Below, one piece after another: positions 10,881 to 25,800 of a DNA stretch of 64,000 nucleotides. The first letter of the stretch is position 1. Every line of letters starts with the position of its first letter. The notes under the pieces were generated by a model, which saw only the letters and a program-made list of their open reading frames with translations, was not told the origin of the DNA and did no database searches. The translations under genes were made by a program, and so were the position numbers. Source of the stretch: Capra hircus (Eukaryota; Chordata; Mammalia; Artiodactyla; Bovidae); the NCBI RefSeq assembly GCF_001704415.2, contig NC_030817.1, forward strand, positions 31,321,550 to 31,385,549, given 5' to 3'.

Positions 10881-13800
10881 ATTCTCTTTATTTCAGTAGT
10901 GCATGCCTGCGGCGCTCACGGGAACCCGGGACCCGGAATCAGCCATTGTGCATCATTTCACCTGTGGGACCTATGCATGCTTTATACTCAAGAGCTTTCT
11001 GTTGGGGGGAGTAAACTTGTTATGTCAAAAATCAGAGTGGACGGTGTTTGGTTTTTTGTTTTTGTTTTTTACCTTTCCCATCTTAAAAAAAAAAAAAAAA
11101 AGAATCCCCCACCCCCACCCCTTTGTTTTCTGGTTGTCAGGCTACTGTTTTAAATGCATCTTTGGCCTCCTCCTGGAGCTCTTTTGGGTTCCGCTCAACG
11201 TCGAGTACTTGTTTAATCTCTTCTTATTCCCGGAGTTAAAATGCTTTCTTATTGTTCCATGTATCCCAGTGCATTTAATTTGTGCCTGAAGATTGAAATC
11301 TAGTAGAACCGTTAACTGAGTGGGTTCTAGTGCATCCTTTTCAGAGGGACACACCCATTTTAGGGTTATTATTTGTGGTCACACAAAGGGAACTGGAAAT
11401 GCAGAATAGCTCTCAAAATCCTGAAAATATGATGGCGTAGACACATATTAGGATGATTCACTTTGAAATATTTCGGGTTTTTTGTCTGTCATTGGGGTAA
11501 CTTGTAACTACTGTTCGTTAATAATGGGTATATCTGGAACAAATGGAGGGAAATTAAAAAACAGTGCCAGTTGCTCTCTGATATAACAGATTTATTTTGA
11601 AACAGTCCATATTAGCACTGGGTGTGGCCACCCTCCAGCCTCGCTTGGATTGCTTTTCAGCCATTTTTATTCAGCCTCATACTTCACACATCTCCATCTC
11701 GCCTTTGTTACATTAAGATTCTCTCCTTCACCTTGCTCAGTTTGAGATTACTAGGGGAAAGGGAGACTTTGCAAGGATGAATTATGTGTTGTAAACTTGG
11801 ATGTTTGTTATATGAAGTGTCTTTTAATGTTTAACAAATGGTTCTGAAGAAGGTGCGTCTGACTTAACCTGCAGGGTTGCAGCGTCCCTCAGGGGACCAA
11901 GAATACTCTGGAGCAGAAACTGATTTTTTTTTTTCAAAAGGCACCTTTCTCTTGTAATATTGTATCACAAAAAGAATGGGATGTCTTAATACCCCATAGA
12001 GTTTTTCTTTGGTAAATTTTTTAAGCAAAGAAAAAGTAAACATGAACCTCAGAATTAAGAGCATATTTTCTCTGCCTCTTATTTGTTAGTTGGGTGGCAG
12101 AGACATAAAATGCAATAGTCTAGTTCAAATTATTTGGATCTATTGGAAACACAACTGTCAAAAGTGAATAAATGGACCTAATAAATTTAAAAGCCAGGAA
12201 ATAAATGTATGGCCATCCAGGGGCATCATTTTAGAGAATGATGATAACTACATGACCTAGCATATGTTTTATACAGAAGACAGCTGTGAAAATTCTTGGT
12301 AACATTTCATTCTTGCTACATGTTTAGACTCATCCAGTTTATTCCAAGTACACACTCAATGGATATCTATGGCTTGATAGATTACCAAGTTTAGGTGGAT
12401 ATAAAGTTGGTTTTTAAGATTATTCTTACGGATTTCCTCTATTCTTATCAAAAGTAGGTAGCAGAAGTGACAAATTTTCTAATATGTGTAAGATCTAAGA
12501 CACTGTTTCATCATAATCCTATGTGTTTGCCTCTGTTGACATTTTCACTGGGGGGTTAAAAATATGGACATTTATAATCAGAAAACAACACAAAATGCTT
12601 TACTTTGTCCATTAAAGACTGTCACTTTCATTTGCAGTGTACAGCTGTTTATGAAGATTAATGCAGGATCGTTGAGGGTCTTTTATACTCTGTGACCTTT
12701 GGTAATCTTCAGTACCATTGATTTCCTTTTGTCAGATAGAACAAAGCCATTATCCTGAAAATTGACTGATAACTGGGTGGGTGGGTTTATAGGCATAAAG
12801 GAGAAATTATAAGTAAATTATTCCTGTTTCTCCCCACTAGGAGAACTTTCATCTAAATTAAAATCTACAATAAGATTCTTGTTTAGTATTTTAAGTGTAT
12901 CTTTTAGTTCTCCTAATTATAAAAAAAAAAAGCTGTTCTTAACACTGGCTGCATATTAATATCACCTGGGAAGCTTTAGAAAACACAAAAGATGCCTGTG
13001 CCCCACCCCTAAAGGTTCCGATTCCATTGAGCCAAGCATCAGTATTTTTCAAACGCTCTCAAATGAGTTTAACACATAATCGGGGTTGAAACCACTCAGG
13101 TGCAATAATTCTTAGCCCAATCCATAGCCCAGCAGAACAAGGTCTAGTATACAAATGATGAAATGGGTTTGATACAAGAGCAGCTATGAATGTAGTTAAA
13201 AGAAGTCAGTATAACATTGGGGATAATGTCCTCCAGAAATAGTGAGTAGTGAAGGTTTTGCTTGGAAAAGGGAATAAAGGGAGCCCCCAGGCTTCCTCCA
13301 TATTATTAAACAATTCCACAGAGAAATTGTAGTTCCCTAGGTATGTCAGAAAGACTCTACTGAAACTAATATAATGTGTCCTAAAAACTATAGTATACAT
13401 GCAAAAGGAAGCTTATATTTATTTTATTAATATATATCATTTTAGCTGTAGACAAGAATATTTAAAGAGAGACTAAAGTCCACGTTATACTACATTACAC
13501 AGATTCTGCTTCCATTAAAAAAATGATACTCATACCCAATTTGTTGATAAACCAAAGCCCAATCTGCTCAGTGAAGATGAAATAAGAAAATAACCTAATA
13601 AAACTTGGCAATATACCTGGGATTCTTCAGATTACTAGTTATTACTGTTAAATATTAACATTTACTGGGCACTTTTACTACTTTACTTGTATCATTGCAG
13701 TTAATCTTCATGAATCCTATGATGTGTGAGTTTTATTATTATCCCATTTTAGAAGTGATGAACTGAGGCTTCTTGCCAACGCACACAGCTGGTAATGCCA

Positions 13801-16800
13801 GAGGCCAGATTCAAGCCGAGGCTGTCTGACTCCAAAGCCCTTTGATTCTTCTGCTCTACCATCTGCCTCCAAAGTAGATGGCTTCTTCCTCAATGGTTTT
13901 TCTAAAAATGTTAAGAATTATCTAGGTGGTAGGGGGGTGTTAAAAACCCCTCCCATTTACATACCTTTCATTTTGCCAAATGTCTTCTCATTTGAGCTTT
14001 TCAGTTTACTCTTGAACAACATGAGGCTCAAAGAGGTTATGTGACTTGCCCAAAGTTTTTCATTAAGTGGCAAGTGGGGTAGTAAAAAGGTGACTGTAGC
14101 CGAAAATCCTGAACTCTTCCCATCTCACATACTGCCTCTTTCACTAATGCTGAGTTTCAGAAAGTAAACTCTCCTTTACCCCTTCCAAGATATTTTCACA
14201 CAGCTTATCTCTTTAAAGACAAAGCAATATTGAGCAGTTGAGTCAGTGATTTTGATCAATTTACACCATTGTTGTCATCATCATCGTCATGAGCTCATCA
14301 TTAAAAATTCTCCATCATTATTATCCATGTGTTGGTCATTGTCCTAAACTCTTGTTACAGATCTTAATCTCATATCTTTCTGAGATTATTGTTTTACTCT
14401 CACTTCCCTGGTGGCTCAAACAGTAAAGAATCTGCCTGCAATGCAGAAAAGCCGGGTTTGATCCCTGGGTCGGGAAGATCCTCTAGAGAAAGGAATGGCT
14501 ACCCACTCCAGTATTCTTGCCTGGAGAATTCCATGGACAAAAGAGCCTGGCAGGCTACAGTCCGTGGGGTCGCAAAGAGTCGGACACGACTGAGCAACTA
14601 ACGCAACAACATTTTATAGAGGAGGAAATGGGATTTTAAGGTTGAAATGGCTAGTAATTTGTCCTAGGACTTAATGAGTCCCAAATGCAGAGCAGTCTGC
14701 TTTTTGACCACTCTACTATACTACCTGAATCCAAATGGTACTGTGGCGGGGGACCACTCATTCATATCATTTCACTTGTACTCTAAAGATTGTTTTTTTT
14801 TGTTTCCCAAGTATCACTGCTTTTGACAGTTTCATGGGCAGGACACTTGGCAATGTGGGAAGTTGAGACTAATAGCTCCCACTTACTGTATGTAGCAGCA
14901 TTTTGTACTTACAGATCCCCCTAAAATATTGTAAAATATTGAAGGGTGAAAAATACCTTCCAGAGAATATAATCTCACATATTTCTCATTTTGTTAGACA
15001 ATAAAGTATTTTGAAAACTGTATGCTGACCTATAGTTCTCTGTGAAAACAGTGTTGAGGGTAGTCTGTTCTCAAAGGTGCTAGTTCAGAATGACCACGCC
15101 TCCCCAAATACAGAAGAAATGTCTGCTTTAGCCATAGGAATTGAATTGTATGCTTGTATTTTGAAAATGGCATTTAATAAAGCCAATTTTACATACAGAC
15201 ATAAAGATAGACCAGTCCCATCATTCAGCATTTTATTTAGGTTCGGTATTATTAGAACATTTGTGCAAACCTTACAGCATAAATAATTTCATCTACAAAC
15301 TCCCTCTCTCAGATTCTAAAGAGATCTAATGGGAAAACTTTCTTAGCTGATGATCTAGGGATTTGTTTTTAATGAAAGAAAACTCATTATACAGATAATA
15401 TACCAAACATAGGTAGTTATTACTTCACTGAAAAATAAAATTCTCCTTTTTCACAATGTATTATCATTTTCAAGAGAATTTTTTAAAAGACTATTTCAAA
15501 ATTGGGGGAGAAAATAGTGGCTTTTTTGGTTTTCTAAAAATAATACATGTGCATTATGAAAATTTCCATTTCAACAAAGAGAGTTTCAAATGAAAGCCAC
15601 AAATCACCCAAAGTCCTTCCATCTAGAGTTGATTAATGTTAATATTTGTTGACTATCTTCCAATATCTGTATACCATATAAAATGAATCTAGAGGTAGAG
15701 AACAAAAGCAGTTTTTATTAAACAAGATTATACATATCTTAAAAAGAATCAGAAATAATTTAATGGAAGAAACCGACATGAAAGAATTGCTCAACTTCAA
15801 ATACATGTTTCTTTGTGTTATGAGCTATTCCTTACTAAAATTAAGAAAAAAACTATGATAAGCGTCAATGGGGTAGACTCATTTTTTAATTACATGTTTT
15901 GGCTTTAGACTGTATAGATGGACTCTGCAGTGATTTTTTTTTTTTAAAGGAAGATCCACCATGGGTAAGAAAGGTTGACAAAAATTCCAGTCTAAATCTA
16001 CATCTTCAAATCTATGGTTTTTCTCATATTTCCATGAATTAATATTTCTTTCATTAAAAAATAATAATATTCCTGATACTTCATCACTAAAGCATTATGA
16101 TTAGTATACATCAATAGGGGTTGTTGATGAAATCTTCTGTCATAATCAGCAGGCCCTTCCTTCATTTTTATTTATTTATTTTTTTCCTTTCTTCATTTTT
16201 AAAAAGTTTCTCTCCTTGCCTCCTTCCCTCCTACTTTTTTCTTATAGTATTTGAAATGATGTTCTTTACTCAGTTCTTTTTCATCGTTAGAAAAATTAAT
16301 ACATTCAGGAACAGAAATCTGTGAAGTAATTGACCTATTTTAAGTTCACTTAAAATAGAATTCTAAAATCCACAGAAAGCTAATTAAATTTGCATCACCA
16401 CTAAGTTTCCCATCCTTCTCAACCTGTTCCCTAAGTTGTGTGCGTACTTGACCATGTGTTAATGTTTACATTTGTCACTTCTCCAGTTCCATGACTACCT
16501 TATAATTAAGCTCACAATTTGAAAACTAAGAACTTGACATTAGTAATTTTAAAAAACCCATCTTCTGCCTATATTATGGATAATAATAACTATATTAAAA
16601 CATGAAATTATAATTGTATTCTAACTTCATAGAATATATTTCAAATAAAATAAGATTGTTAGGAGTTTTAGAACATAGAAGTATAGAGTTCTATTTCCCC
16701 CAAATGTTTGAGCTATGAAGTTAAATCTGAGCAATTATCTTATTGTTTCACAAGAGAAAATCCTCAAGTTCTTTCTTATATCTTATATTGACAAAGGCAG

Positions 16801-19800
16801 AAAATAATTCAAGCCTTACTTACAGGTTCTTTGACCAAACTGGTGTTTAATATTTAGAATGTATTACATGCATGTTTCGTTGCTCAGTCGTATCCAGCTC
16901 TGCTTCCCTATGGACTGTAGGCTGCTAGGGTGTTCTGCCCATGGAATTTCCAGGCAAGAATACTGGAATGAGTTACCATTTCCCCCTCCAGGAGATCTTC
17001 CCAACCCAGGGACTGAACCCAGGTCTCCTGCGTGTCCTACATTGGCAGGTGGATTCTTTACCACTGAGCCACCTGGGAAGCCCCAGAATTTATTACAGTT
17101 AGACCCATTTCACAGTGGGCATCGTTCAAATGTAGTCATGTCTTAAGTTCGGCCTTCAGAATCATGTCACCAAACTGCAGACCAAATCTAGTGGTAATGG
17201 GGGTCAGGAATGCATAATGTCTTATTGAATAGAACAAAAGTACAGTGAGAAATTATTCCTTTCCCTTGTCATATCTTTTCAGTTCAAGAAGTATTTTAGC
17301 CATTATAGTCTTTGTCAAGTTTTTAAAATATTTTTTTTTTTTTAAAAAAAGAACCAACAGCAGTCTTCCTCCATGGTTCTCTTCTATTCTGATACAATGA
17401 TGGATTTTAATAAAGGTATGGCTCAGACTAAAGATTTTGTGACTAATATGACTGATGACAAACCAACCAAGGAACCGTTTTGTGTTTTGATCAAGTCAGG
17501 AAGCTTATTAAAGAAAGAAAAAGCACACAAAGACATTCCTTATTCAATCTCCTGAAAATTTTTCTGTGTGCCTCCCTCTACTACCATGTCCCCAAGGCCT
17601 ATCGTTCTCTCCACCTGACCATAAATCTTCCTTTCATCCCAAATGAGCCCATTTCCTGGAGGTTTAGCATGAGCGGTTGATCCCCTCATCTTAAATACTG
17701 GGCCCTACTGTTTCGTTTCCTGGCCAGGCCCGCTCTACCAGGGTGGCAATGGCCTAAGCAGCACTGTGTTAACTTTACAGCGTGGAATGCGACCCTCGTG
17801 GCTAGAACTCGCAAACAGGAGCCACATTCAGCTGCTAAGTCCAGGGAAATGATAAATCTTACCTGAACATCGAAGTAGTTTACATTATCAGTCAATCTGA
17901 AGGGTAGTTGTTAGAAGAATGTGTTTGCTTTTGTGTCGCATAGAAGAAAAGTCCCAGAGATTGTTGCTAGCTGTGCCTTTGGCAGTAAAATCCTTCACTT
18001 CCCATTGTTCTGCCAAAGCTGATTAGAGTAGATCACCCATGTGGGTTAAATGCTGTGCTCTTTTACTGTCTGTATGGAGCACCAGGCTTAATGTATCTTT
18101 CCTTTCAAAACATCCACTGAATTACTTAACTGTCTAAAGATAATGTTGGCATTTTTCTCTTGACAGTCATTTTGACTGCATTTAAAAGATGTGAAGGAAG
18201 GACCTAGAAAATGAAATCACTGCAGGAATCTTATCTGCAAAAATCTTTCAGCAATTTCCCCTCTGAATGCAGGGCTCCTGCATTACCTTTTTAAATTTTA
18301 CCTTATGGTAGAAAACTGTTTCATGGCAAATGAAACTCATAGATTAGTTGACCAGACAGTGTCATCTTTGAGGCTCTCTGTGTATGTTTAAAGTATTTTC
18401 TTACATCTATTTCCATTATGTTTCTCTAGTTTAATGGCAAAATTAGGGAATAAAGTAGGAAAAGTTACTAATGTTTCTTCTTGTTAACTTAACAAAAATC
18501 AGAGTAATAGGCTTTTTAAAAGATATTTTAATTATTATCATTAGGTTTTTTTTGGTCACTCCATATGGCCTTCAGGATCTTAGTTCCCCAACAAAGGTTC
18601 AAGCATCATGCCCGCTGCAATGCATGTGTGGAGTCCCAACCACAGGACCACCAAGGAAGTCCCATAATCACTGCTTTAGACACTGAGTTGTAAAGAACTG
18701 AGATTTTTTTAGCCTTGTAATCCTTTCCACAAGGTAGTCAATTATTGGAAGCTTGCTAAAAAGTAAATATAAAAGTCAGGTAAAAGTGAAAATTAGTCAC
18801 ATAGTTGTATCCAACTCTGTGATCCAGTGGACTGTAGCCTGCCCAGCTCCTCTGTCAGTGGGATTCTCCAGGCAAGAGTACTGGAGTGGGTTGCCATTGC
18901 CTTCTCGAGGGGATCTTCCTGACCCAGGGATCGAACCTGGGTCTTCTGCGTTGCAGGCAGATTCCTTACCATTTGAGCCACTATATCATTTTTCAACAGT
19001 TCTTTTCTTGAAATGCTGATGTCATTTGTGAACAGGAATCTCACACATTTTCTGACCTTGCCTTTTAAAAAGTAGCACTAACTTGTTACATAGCAAGTGG
19101 TGCAGTGCTACCTGAAATCTTTTCTAGACCAAGATGAAATATAAATAAATAGATTTAAGAATATGGTGCAATAATGCAGATAATTGTGCACAATTTTTTG
19201 CCATTTATATTATCTACATTTTGCCTTATAAATAGAATATGAATAGCTGTACCACTGTCTTTTCAGTTCATACATTTTTAATATACTTTCTGAATACTGG
19301 CATCACTATTAGATCATTTAATTTTACATTTAAATGTTTTACATTTAAAATAAGGTGCCAATCCAAAAAACTTAGGACTGCTGCAAAAAGGCTTTCTCCC
19401 TAGAAATTTGACATTGAATTTTATTTCCATTTAGCTATTAATTCACATCTTGGCTCACTTCTGTTTTATTGTTCTTTTCTTGCCCAGATTATGGAAATGA
19501 AGGTAGCACTGATTTCAGCATTTGAGATTAGGATTCTTCAAATCCTCCAGTCCACCCCTGACTGAATTAGTTCTAAGTCAGTTTAAGGCAGGCTGCAGTG
19601 TGAGCTCCCACCTGTGGTTTGGGGACCAAGATGAATTCACTGAGCCCTGTCTGTTTATTAGATTGATAGAAGGCACTGATCTCCCATTTCGTTTCATTGC
19701 TCCTTGGTATTTAGCAAAGTGATTTTTATAATTGGCAAAGTAGTACAATAATTTACCTGTCTTAGTGAATGTACACTTAGCTATTTAAACTCTCACCTAG

Positions 19801-22800
19801 CCTTCCTGTATTAGGATATTGAAGGAAGAGACAAGCTATTTATTACGGTATCCAAAGGCTACATGTGATCATTTGCTGCAATTACAGAGATGCTTATTTT
19901 TTTTCTTACTTGGACTCTAAGGAAACTTTATTCAAATACTGATTTTTCTGGACCAGGTACTAAAAAGCTTCCTACACAAGTTTGCATAACTCTAAGCAAA
20001 ATTAAAATGTGAAAAATTGGCATTTATACAGCAACTTTGGAACACAAAAATTCTCTTCTGTGATCACACTTCATCACTTCCTACCCTTCCCACTGAATCC
20101 TCAGAACTTCAGGCTGTTTGCTGGCTTTCCCGACACACACAGCCCTTGTTGCTCTCCCAGCCCATAAGTTCCCAAAGATCTTCACTGCTCGTCATTCCCA
20201 GCCTGAGCCCAAGGTGGTTCATTTCACTTCTGTCCTCTTGGTTTGACTCCTCCAGCCATGCCCCTGTGCCAGCTCACAAATCTGGTCCAGCCCCATCATC
20301 CACAGATCAGAGTGCTCAGCCTCTAACCCTGTTGACTGGATCCACAGAGATCCTTTACTCTAACCAAACCCTCTTACTTCCTGGAAGTTCTTTATTAATT
20401 TCTTTTTGAGTCCTTACTGTATTTTTCTAGGTCAGTTCTGTCCGATAGAAATATAATGTGAGCCACACATGTTATTAAAAATTTTCTAGTAGTCACATTA
20501 AAAAGCAAAAAGGAACAGGAAAAATCAATTTTGATAATACGCTGTATTTAATCCGGCATACCTAGAGTATAAACTTTTCGATAACAAAAGATCACTTTAA
20601 AAATGATGAATGAGATATTTTTATGTCTTTTTTTATACTGTCTGAAACCTGACATTCACTTTACACTTGCAATGTATTTTAATTGAGACTAGCCACATTT
20701 CAAGTATTCAGTAACGACTGTGGCTCATCACTGCTGTATTGAACAGTGCAGGTCTCGGCCTCTCCCAATCGCTTTAAGCCCTGCTTCCATCCTCCTCAGT
20801 CTCAAGAGGACCTCAGGACTCATTTTCCAGAGAAGAGTTGAGTAAATCTACCTTGAGCCACTTGATGATGTTCTCTTTCCTCCTCAGTATATCTGTAGCC
20901 ACGCCCATCCTTTAACAAAATGTTCCTCCATCTTTATCCAGCCTTTCATGCTTCTTCCTTCTTTGAGAAAAAAATGCTGTGACAGAGCCCATCCTTTCCC
21001 TGCCTTTTCTTTCACTTTGCTCAAACAAATGTCTCCTCATTCCAGAATCTCATCTCTCCCCTTTATGCTAACATTCCCAAGTTTACTTAACCTTGAAATT
21101 TGCTTATTGCTGCTCCCTGAACTACCATTCTCTTCACCATCTTCTTTACTACTTTGAACTTCCCTCCACTGACTCAACCCTTTGTGATAGAGCTTCCATC
21201 CTCACTCTGTGCCAGTTATGGGTGACTTCCTAGTCTCTAAAACCAGGGGTCCTTTCTCATTTCCTTCATTGCATCTATAACATCCCACACTGTAGCCTAC
21301 CCCTTTCTTCTGGAAGTTTCCTTCTTCTTGACTGCCATAACCAACACTCTTGAGGGACCCTTTCTAATACCTAGACAGGACTTTTTTTTTTTTTAATTTA
21401 TTTATTTATTTTAAGTGGAGGCTAATTACTTTACAATATTGTAGTGGTTCTTGCCATACATTGACATGAATCAGCCATGTGTGCACATGTGTCCCCCATC
21501 CTGAACCCCCCTCCCACCTCCCTCCCCATCCCATCCCTCAAGGTTGTCCCAGTGCACCGGCCCTGAGCACCCTAGACAGGACTTCTTTTATAGCTTTATT
21601 CAATCCTTTGAGTAAAGAATGAAGTATAGGTCATCCTCTATTGTACCCCTTAGTCTCTCCTCTCGGAGGTTTCCTCTACTCTCATGGCTTGAGTCATCAT
21701 TTCCACTCAGAATACATCCAAATGTAAATATTCAGCCTTCTTATCTAAGAAGGACTTCCCTGGGGGCTCAGACGGCAAAGCTTCTGCTTACAACGCAGGA
21801 GACCCAGGTTCGAGCACTGGGTCGGGGAGATCCCCTGGAGAAGAAAATGGCGCCCCACTCCAGTACTCTTGCCTGGAGAATCCCATGGACGGAGGAGCCT
21901 GGCAGACTACAGTCCATGGAGTTGCAAAGATCGGACACGACTGAGCAACTTCACTTTCTTTCTTCTTTCTTATCTAAATGTCAGTGCAGCACTTCCACTT
22001 GTCTGCTCTGCATATCCATCTGAATATCACATGGATATTAATGTCCATTTTAGCTCAGGGCTACTGTGACAAACCTATAAAAAGAAATCATTTTATTTCC
22101 AAGCCTCTAAAAAAATTACCGTGTTGTGTGTAACTGTCAGGGTCATCTCATTTGTGATCCCTGTCCCATCTCTGCCCCAGGCTGTGTCAAAATGCCCTTG
22201 CTTGATGTCATCACAGTGGAACCTGGAGATATAAAAACAAGTGTCAGCTTTTTGCCAAACCAGTTTCCCCTAGGATTTCCTATTTTTGTCACTGATACTA
22301 ACCATTCTATCACCCAGCTTTGAAATGTTGCTTTCCCCCTTAATTAGTTCTGCCTCCTTTCTCCCACAGCTAGTCAGTCACCATTCCTGTCAACTAATCC
22401 TTCATAATACTTCCCTTTATTCACCCCATCTCCTTAACAAACTGTTCACCACATTCCCAAACTATCCCCCATCCTCCTTCATCAATCCCAGTACTGTCCC
22501 TTTCTTGAACTCGGCTTTTGCCACTGCTGACATCACAGGATATATTGGCACTGATGCAGCATTTTTAAAAAACGTTCAGTCTTCCCAGCTAGATCTTAAG
22601 TTCCTTAAAAGCAGGAACAGAATGTTATGATCTCTTCATGCCTGTGCTTACTAAATAACAGATGGCCAGTAACTGCGTACTGTTGACAATGACTTTATTT
22701 CCCTTAAAGAGAAAAATCACTATAAATATCTAGTTCTGGAAGCAGATTTAAATATAATCAAGTGGTCTCAAATTAATTTAGCATACTTTGGGGGACAGTT

Positions 22801-25800
22801 AACTTCCAACCACATAACAGAACAGAGGCAACTGTTCTGAGAAACACATCGAACTTAGGGTTTGATCTTGCTTCTCCTATTAACTAGTATGTTGTTTTTG
22901 TTTAGTTCTAAGTCACGTCCTATTCTTTGTGACTCAGTGGACTGTAATCTGCCAGGTCCCTCTGTCCAGGCAAGAATACTGGTGTGGGTTGCTATTTCCT
23001 TCCCCAGGAGATCTTCCCCATTCGGGGATTGAACCTGAGTCTCCTGTACCAGCAGGCAGACTCTACTGCTGAGACACCAGGGAAGCCCCAGCTAGTCAGT
23101 ATATGAGTTTCTTCAGTTCCCTCGCCTGTTATACGCCTGTTTAATGGAGTTTATCGTGAGGTTTAAATGAAGTAATATGTGAAAGTGCTTTGAATATTTC
23201 AGAATCTGTGTAAATAGAGAATCATGTCACAAAGTACCCAGAATCAACTTCCCACAGATGTTTTAAGAGAAACTTTCGTTAACCTCCCAGTTAGAAACCT
23301 CCAGCAATTTTAAAATTTTAAATTTTAAAACATGTTGAAGGACCTGTTGTGTAATTACCCTACACCAAACTAATGTTACTTCATGCTAAGTCACTTCAGT
23401 AGTGTCCGACTCTGCGACCCTATGGACTGTAGCCTGCTGGGCTCCTCTGTCCATGGGATTCTCCAAGCAAGAATACTGAAATGGGTTGCCATTTATTCCT
23501 CCAGGGGATCTTCCCCACTCAGGGATCTTACTGGGTCTCTTATGTCTCCTGCACTGGCCCGCGGATTCTTTATCCGTAGCACCACCTGCGAAGCCCAGTT
23601 ACTTAGTTAACAGTTAGTGTTCTCTGCCACGGCTGCTTCTAGTAGGTCCCTACCTGGTGCCTGCCATTCTCCGGCTGTTTGAACAGGGGTCCAGAGAATT
23701 GGAAGGCTTTTCTAGAGGCCACCATCATTTTTAGCAGGTGTTATGCAATTCATTAAGTGGAAATTCACTTGAAAAAGCAAATTCTATCTCCTCTTTGCCC
23801 GAAAACTACCTGCAGGGTCCCCAGTGCCCCTTTACATCATCTCAGGTGGTGAGCCTACCACCCCTAGCACTGTGTGCTCCCATAGCACAGATCATGCTAT
23901 CTTATAATGTGTTTGACTCTAAATCTGTCTGTCATGGAAATCGGTGGGCATCGTAAAACAGAAGATTACCATTTATTTATTTACATGTAAGTTGTCTTTT
24001 TTAAAACAGTTTATTTATTTTGATACCCCTCCACCTAGCACAAAGCATGGCACTTAGTTCTTGCTCAATAAATACTGAATAAATGAACAAACGTGGAAGC
24101 GGTAACACTGCTGGTAATGGTGATGTGTTAGTCTCCTTTTTGGTCTCCTTCGCCTTTCCTGAACTTAGCATGTAAACAATAGGAGCTCCTAGCTCCCTGG
24201 GGGCTAGACTTAGACTCCTAGGCTTATCTCAGCCACTTAAACAGGGGGAGCTGGGCTTCTTTGGAGATTTCCTTCTTCTCCCATTTTTGTCATCTGCCCT
24301 CAGGGGTGCAGGGGTTTCTTGTGTCATAGCTTCAAAAAGATCCTTCTTCTCTGTCCAAAAAGGATTATTATTTCGGTGTTCTGTTCTCAACAGCTGTTCT
24401 GAAATGAAAATCATTTAGTGAACTCATTCAGATTTTTTTGTTAATGACATATCCCCTTCTAGATCTTTGCATTAAAAAAAAAAAAAGACAACAAATACTT
24501 TGAAGATTAAAAGGATTACTCCAAATAAATGAATTTCTAATAGTGAAATGTCAGTGTCAATGTGACTGGGGCTGGGGATTGGGGCTGGGGAAAGAGAGAG
24601 ACTTTGGAGCAGCAGTGCTTTCACTTTGTCCAAGAAAATGATCTGTAGAGCCGGCACCACTCAAAATAGAGGGGGAAATAATCTTTGTCTCACCCCAAAA
24701 CATGCTTGTGATCTTCTCTCCTTCCTACACTGCAGAAGTGTTCTAGGAGGAAGGGAACATATTTTTTCCCTGACAAAATGGCTGACTATTGTAATCTTTG
24801 TGAGTTAATGTCATTGGTAGACCAAGCAATGGTGAGTGGGGGATAGATAGGGGTGAGTGACAGATCGGTTCAGAAGTAAATTCTCTCCCCAGCTTCAGAC
24901 TGCTGGAGTGTCTTCAGCCTGTTATGAAAGATGCCCCCTCCCACTTTAAGCCCTTGATCTGATGTGCTCTCCATCCAGCCTGAGTTAGTCTGGTGCAAGG
25001 GTTGATACTTTGCAGCTTTCCTTGTATCCTCTCCACAGCGTGGGGTTGTCACTAGGCTGTGTGACCTTTCCAGAACTGTCTCTCAGCTAGCTATGTACCA
25101 GAGTATGATGGGAGCAGTTCCCTGCTTTCTTCAATCTAGTCACCTTCGTTTTCCGTTGAGCTGATGACTAGTGCCTTAAACCTGGTGCCTCCACTTATGC
25201 TGCAAATGAAGCTGGTAGTGTAAGCAATGGCCACTTTCATTTGGTTGTAAGATGGGAATTTCATGTCTTATTTTCTTTTTCTGAGAATTTGTGTAATATT
25301 CTATAAAAACCATTTTTGTGTGTGTGTGACAACACGGAGAGACCTTGAGGGCCTTATGCTAAAAGAGATAAGTCGCACAAAGACAAACACTGTAGGATCC
25401 CACTTACATGCGGAATCTGAAGAAGCTGCATTCATAGAAACAGAATAGAATGGTGGTTACTGGAGTTAGGGGGAAGGGGAATTAGGGAGATGTTGACCAA
25501 AGGGTATAAACCTGCAACTAGTAGATACAGGAGTCTGATGGATCTAATGCACAGCAAAGTAAATATAGTCAACAATACTGCATTACATACTTCAAAGATG
25601 CTGGGTCTTACATGTTCTTACCAGAAGAAAAGAAATAACTATGTGATGTGATAGAGGTGTTAACTGATGCTATGTCGTCGTTGTTCAGTTGCTCAGTGAC
25701 TCTTTGCTACCTCGTGGACTGTGGCGTGCCAGGCTTCCCTATCCTTCACTATCTCTCAGAGTTTGCTCAAACTCATGTTCATTGAGTCAATGATGCCATC

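Larger units (their letters stand above)
20765..22690 (+). mobile_element. L2 LINE, discontinuous
   Basis: C/T-rich sequence with L2 wording ('CTCACTCTGTGCCAGTTATG', 'CTCATGGCTTGAGTCATC'). The 3' end 'CCCAGCTAGATCTTAAGTTC' with CTTAAAAGCAGGAACAG lies near 22590-22620. It is interrupted by an antisense L1 end (21384-21570) and a Bov-tA (21749-21966). Parts may be unique intron. Confidence 0.55.

Noticed and set aside
14402..14611. tRNA gene (A/B-box-like sequence in Bov-tA)
   Set aside because: The tRNA-like part is the head of a SINE and lacks an intact cloverleaf; several dispersed copies with target duplications show it is a mobile element.
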